DNA of 10,522 nucleotides from Alcaligenaceae bacterium (GTDB lineage: Bacteria > Pseudomonadota > Gammaproteobacteria > Burkholderiales > Burkholderiaceae): the NCBI GenBank assembly GCA_947372575.1, contig CANBUF010000037.1, positions 1-10,522 of the forward strand, written 5' to 3'. Under the pieces are notes generated by a model. It made no database searches, was not told the DNA's origin, and saw only the letters and a program-made list of their open reading frames with translations. This document shows, one piece after another, positions 7,723-10,522 of the stretch (position 1 is the stretch's first letter; every line of letters begins with the position of its first letter). The translations under genes and the position numbers were made by a program.

Positions 7723-8568
7723 ATGTCAGCTCATTGCGTACCTGTTCTTATGTATCACCATGTCTCGCCAACGGCGGGCATCATTACAACGACGCCCCAA
7801 AATTTTGAAAGCCAGATTGCCGGGCTCGCCAGGCATGGATATCACGCGCTGACGGCCGACGAATTCGCTGGTTTTCTGGCTGGGCAACCCGTGCCAGATA
7901 AGTCGGTGATGATCACCTTTGACGATGGTTATCTTGATAACTGGGTCTACGCGCATCCAATCTTAAAAAAATACGGGATGAAAGCCTCCCTGTTTTTGAT
8001 TACCGGGTTGATCGGTGAAGGCCCTGCGCGTCCTGTTCAAGGGCAAGCCACAGACTTGCCTGCGATCGCTGGGCACATGCAAGCCAAAGCGATGCTCGCT
8101 GCCGGTACGACCGATCCCGTCATGCTCCGCTGGAGCGAAGTGCTCGCCATGAGCGAAGCGAATACGTTTGAATTCCATTGCCATACGCATACGCACACCC
8201 GCTGGGATCTGATTGCACCGACCCGCGAAGCGTGCATCGAAAAAATGAAGCAGGAGTTCTCAGATTCGCGCGCCTGTTTAGAAGAGCGGCTTGGTGGGGT
8301 ATCAGAGCACTTTTGCTGGCCGCAGGGATACTTTGATCCCGAATACATTGAGCTGGCACAAGCTGCAGGCTTTAAATATCTCTACACCACGATTGCACAC
8401 GACCAGAACCTGGTCGGCAGCGATCCTGCGCGCATCTTTCGATTCGCGGTGCGTAATAGACGGTTTAGCTGGCTCTGGCAGCGCACCTGGCTGGCAGCTC
8501 ATCCCGTCATTGGTCCTATTTACAACAGATGGAAATCATGGAAGAAAGCCAAGCGCACGAAAGCTTAG
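7723..8568 (+). CDS. CE4/NodB-type polysaccharide deacetylase
   Basis: The 281-residue product has the carbohydrate esterase 4 motifs. These are VLMYHHV near the N-terminus; motif 1 TFDDG at 65-69 with Asp67 as likely base and Asp68 as metal ligand; motif 2 in the His-rich run at 152-158, where His154 and His158 fit H(S/T)xxH; and a motif 3 variant WPQG at 199-202 in place of the usual Arg-Pro-Pro-Gly type. A stretch of about 35 residues (100-135) sits between motifs 1 and 2. There is no signal peptide. Family chemistry is metal-dependent N-deacetylation of N-acetylhexosamine; Klebsiella WabN does this to core GlcNAc, so core or surface-glycan deacetylation is a reasonable inference. The ATG directly abuts the TGA of the preceding glycosyltransferase and has no good ribosome site, suggesting translational coupling. 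The basic C-terminus (WKSWKKAKRTKA) could contact membrane lipids. Confidence 0.86.
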   Translation: MSAHCVPVLMYHHVSPTAGIITTTPQNFESQIAGLARHGYHALTADEFAGFLAGQPVPDKSVMITFDDGYLDNWVYAHPILKKYGMKASLFLITGLIGEGPARPVQGQATDLPAIAGHMQAKAMLAAGTTDPVMLRWSEVLAMSEANTFEFHCHTHTHTRWDLIAPTREACIEKMKQEFSDSRACLEERLGGVSEHFCWPQGYFDPEYIELAQAAGFKYLYTTIAHDQNLVGSDPARIFRFAVRNRRFSWLWQRTWLAAHPVIGPIYNRWKSWKKAKRTKA

Positions 8569-9329
8569 GGCTTTCAGTCATCATTATTACCAAGAACGAG
8601 GCCAGGAACATCGCTGCTTGCCTCGAGTCGGTCCGCTTTGCGGATGAAGTCATCGTGCTGGATTCCTGCAGTACTGATGGTACCGTTGACATTGCGCGCA
8701 GCCTGGGTGCAAAGGTCGTCGTTTCAGAAGACTGGCCTGGCTTTGGTCGGCAAAAAAACCGTGCGCTGGAGCTCGCTACGCAGCAATGGGTATTGTCGAT
8801 TGATGCCGATGAACGCGTGACCCCAGCGTTGCAGGCTGAAATCATACAAACCCTGCGTACGCCGAAATTTGAGGCATACAACATCGCCAGACTGTCGGAG
8901 TTCTGTGGCAAACCCATTCGTCATAGCGGCTGGTGGCCGGATTATGTGCTGCGTTTATTTCGTCGTGGCGTCTGCCGATTTAATGACGCGCCCGTTCATG
9001 AACGTATTGAGGCAAACGTGCCGGTCGGGCAATTTCGCTACTGGTTGCTGCATTTTCCTTTTGACAATCTGGATATGTTGGTCGCCAAGATCAATCGTTA
9101 TTCGCTCGAGGCAGCCTTGGTCATGGCGGCTAAAGGTAAAAAAGCGGGCGTACTGAGTGCGTCGGGACATTGCGTGTGGACGTTTATCCGCATTTACATT
9201 CTCAAGCACGGCTTTCTGGATGGGCGCCATGGTTTTGTGCTTGCCGTCGCAGCGGCTTTTGGTAGCTTTTTGCGTTATTCAAAATTAATGTTTCTGAATC
9301 AGTCTGACCGGGAGTCTCGGCGCAGATGA
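8529..9329 (+). CDS. WaaE/KdtX-like GT2 glycosyltransferase (LPS core)
   Basis: This 266-residue, family GT2 (GT-A fold) enzyme has SVIIITKNEARNI, FADEVIVLDSCSTDGT (45-52), DWPGFGRQKNRAL, the metal and nucleotide motif IDADE (Asp92, Asp94, Glu95), and GWWPDYVLRLFRR followed by VHERIE. This pattern is typical of the WaaE family, beta-1,4-glucosyltransferases that add glucose to heptose I of the LPS inner core in Klebsiella and Serratia; the exact sugar here is inferred. The C-terminal segment around 230-255 is hydrophobic and may contact the membrane. The reading frame overlaps the end of the deacetylase by 40 bp. An in-frame ATG at 8538 has a GGA at 8531-8533, 4 nt upstream, and may be the real start, shortening the overlap to 31 bp; no later start is available before the conserved SVIIITKNE strand. 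Cys47 replaces the glycine commonly seen in DSGSTDGT. Confidence 0.87.
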   Translation: MEIMEESQAHESLGLSVIIITKNEARNIAACLESVRFADEVIVLDSCSTDGTVDIARSLGAKVVVSEDWPGFGRQKNRALELATQQWVLSIDADERVTPALQAEIIQTLRTPKFEAYNIARLSEFCGKPIRHSGWWPDYVLRLFRRGVCRFNDAPVHERIEANVPVGQFRYWLLHFPFDNLDMLVAKINRYSLEAALVMAAKGKKAGVLSASGHCVWTFIRIYILKHGFLDGRHGFVLAVAAAFGSFLRYSKLMFLNQSDRESRRR

Positions 9330-10444
9330 ATATTCTTTTTACCAATTTTCATGGTCGTAATGGTGGTGGCCATGTGACTTATATTGTCAACCTGCTCCAA
9401 GGGTTAGCCGCCGAACACACTCTGACGGTTGCCACGCCGCGCAGCAGTCGATTGTTTCGTCTCGCTCAGCAAGTGCCGGGTGTCAAGGTCGTAGACATGT
9501 CGTTCAGCACGCGGCCCTCGTCCTGGCTCGGACCGCGAGCCGGGTTACGCAAGCTCATTCACGACGAAGCCATTGATGTGATTCATGCTAACGGATCGGC
9601 TGATCACAAGCAGGTGATGCTGGCTGTACTCGGCATGTTCAAGCGTCCACGAATCGTCTATACCAAACACAATCATCATCCACTTAACAGTATTGGTCAC
9701 TGGATGCGTGCAAGGTTCGCGACCGATTACGTCATTGCCGTTAGTGACTATGTGCACGACTTGCTGCTGCATTCTTCGTATCATCGATGCCCGATCGAAA
9801 CAATCCGCCATGGCCTTGATACTGAGTATTTTGCACCGGTCAGTTCTGCAGAGAAGTTCGCTTTGCGTGAATCTTTGATCGGGCCAGGTTTGGCAGACAA
9901 AATTCTACTTGGCAGTGCAGGTGGGACGGATTATGAAAAAGGCTGGCTGGATCTAGTGGCCGCAGTCGCCAGTTTGCCGCAAGCCTCACGCGAGCGATTT
10001 CATCTGGTTGTGGCCGGCGATGCTCCGAACCAGGCCAAGCAGGATCAAGTGGCTGGACTAGGTATGACGAATCAGGTGAGTTTTCCTGGCTTAATTGATG
10101 ATGTACGTCCCATCCTCGCTGCCTGTGATGTGGGTTTCGTACTCTCCTACCATGAGGCACTGTCCTTTGCCTGTCGCGAACTGATGGCGCTCGGACTCCC
10201 TGTCCTCATCACGCGCGTCGGTGGATTGCCAGAAAATCTGACAAATGAAAAAGAGGGCTGGATTGTCGCGCCCCAAGATCCTGCCGCGATTGCAAAAGTT
10301 CTGGTCCGGATGCTCGACGATCCGCAAGGCTTGCAAACGATGGGACAACAGGCAAGGTTGCGCGCCGCAAGCGAATTCAATTTGAAAGACTTCGTCTCTC
10401 ACACGCTGGACGTTTATCAGCGGATGCTAGAGGGGCGTGCCTGA
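9326..10444 (+). CDS. Second GT4-family glycosyltransferase
   Basis: The 372-residue protein has the GT-B fold of family GT4. The N-terminus MNILFTNFHGRNGGGH gives the glycine-rich acceptor loop, followed by VIHANGSADHKQ, YTKHN, and VIAVSDYV with IRHGLDTEYF closing the N-terminal domain. The donor domain carries GGTDYEKGW (Lys205), FPGLIDDVRPILAACDVGFV and the EX7E motif with Glu277 and Glu285, then ALGLPVLITRVGGLPE. It probably adds a hexose, hexosamine or heptose to the same lipid-linked glycan as its neighbours; donor and linkage are not deducible. The ATG overlaps the GT2 stop (ATGA), with GGGAG at 9310-9314 some 11 nt upstream, so it is likely translationally coupled. It is clearly diverged from the GT4 enzyme at 6598 rather than a recent duplicate. 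Confidence 0.88.
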   Translation: MNILFTNFHGRNGGGHVTYIVNLLQGLAAEHTLTVATPRSSRLFRLAQQVPGVKVVDMSFSTRPSSWLGPRAGLRKLIHDEAIDVIHANGSADHKQVMLAVLGMFKRPRIVYTKHNHHPLNSIGHWMRARFATDYVIAVSDYVHDLLLHSSYHRCPIETIRHGLDTEYFAPVSSAEKFALRESLIGPGLADKILLGSAGGTDYEKGWLDLVAAVASLPQASRERFHLVVAGDAPNQAKQDQVAGLGMTNQVSFPGLIDDVRPILAACDVGFVLSYHEALSFACRELMALGLPVLITRVGGLPENLTNEKEGWIVAPQDPAAIAKVLVRMLDDPQGLQTMGQQARLRAASEFNLKDFVSHTLDVYQRMLEGRA

Positions 10445-10445
10445 C

Positions 10446-10522
10446 ATGTCAATTCCTATACTCATGTATCACCAGATTGATCTGCCCGCACCGCGTGGAA
10501 CTAAATTTCGTTCGTTGACCGT
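10446..10522 (+). CDS. N-terminal fragment of a second CE4-type deacetylase (3' end outside window)
   Basis: Only 25 full codons are present, reading MSIPILMYHQIDLP and then APRGTKFRSLT. The PILMYHQ start is the hallmark N-terminal strand of NodB/CE4 polysaccharide deacetylases and parallels PVLMYHHV in the deacetylase at 7723. The catalytic TFDDG and HxxxH motifs would lie beyond the edge, so family membership is inferred from this strand and context. The start is one base after the TGA of the preceding glycosyltransferase, with AGAGGGG at 10429-10435 spaced 10 nt upstream, which supports the chosen ATG and continued operon structure. Confidence 0.62.
   Translation, partial: MSIPILMYHQIDLPAPRGTKFRSLT

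Overview
The window looks like an ordinary chromosomal segment of a Gram-negative bacterium with moderately high GC (mid-50s percent by eye). The protein sequences resemble betaproteobacteria, most likely Burkholderiales and perhaps an Alcaligenaceae/Bordetella-type organism. I infer that from the style of the HrpA, DnaE and LpxO proteins and from an LPS-core-like gene cluster; no search was run. There are no RNA genes, mobile elements, CRISPR arrays or phage genes, and no stretch over 300 bases lacks a gene. The only intergenic space of note is the 91 bp divergent gap at 2994-3084.

Layout. (1) 2-2086, plus strand: the C-terminal half of the RNA helicase HrpA, cut by the left edge. (2) 2094-2993, minus strand: LpxO, a membrane-anchored Fe(II)/2-oxoglutarate lipid A hydroxylase, convergent with hrpA and divergent from dnaE. 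(3) 3085-6594, plus strand: dnaE, the replicative DNA polymerase III alpha subunit. Its TACAAT -10 box lies so close to the ATG that the mRNA is probably leaderless. (4) 6598-10522, plus strand: a packed set of envelope-glycan genes running straight on from dnaE. These are a GT4 glycosyltransferase, a CE4/NodB-type deacetylase, a WaaE-like GT2 glycosyltransferase, a second GT4 glycosyltransferase, and the first 25 codons of a second CE4-type deacetylase cut by the right edge.

How the genes fit together. The five glycan genes touch or overlap (0 bp, 40 bp overlap, 4 bp overlap, 1 bp) and the first starts 3 bp after dnaE, so dnaE and the cluster may share one transcript. None of the complete glycan enzymes has an export signal. 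The likely job is stepwise addition of sugars to a lipid-linked acceptor at the cytoplasmic face of the inner membrane, most simply the LPS core. The deacetylases would turn an N-acetylhexosamine into a free amino sugar, as WabN does in the Klebsiella core. LpxO adds a lipid A modification next door, giving the neighbourhood an outer-membrane LPS theme around a replication gene.

I did not find a clearly undescribed system. The points most worth following are the leaderless dnaE start, the coupling of dnaE to the glycan operon, the two deacetylases in one cluster, and a rare-codon AT-rich patch in the first glycosyltransferase.
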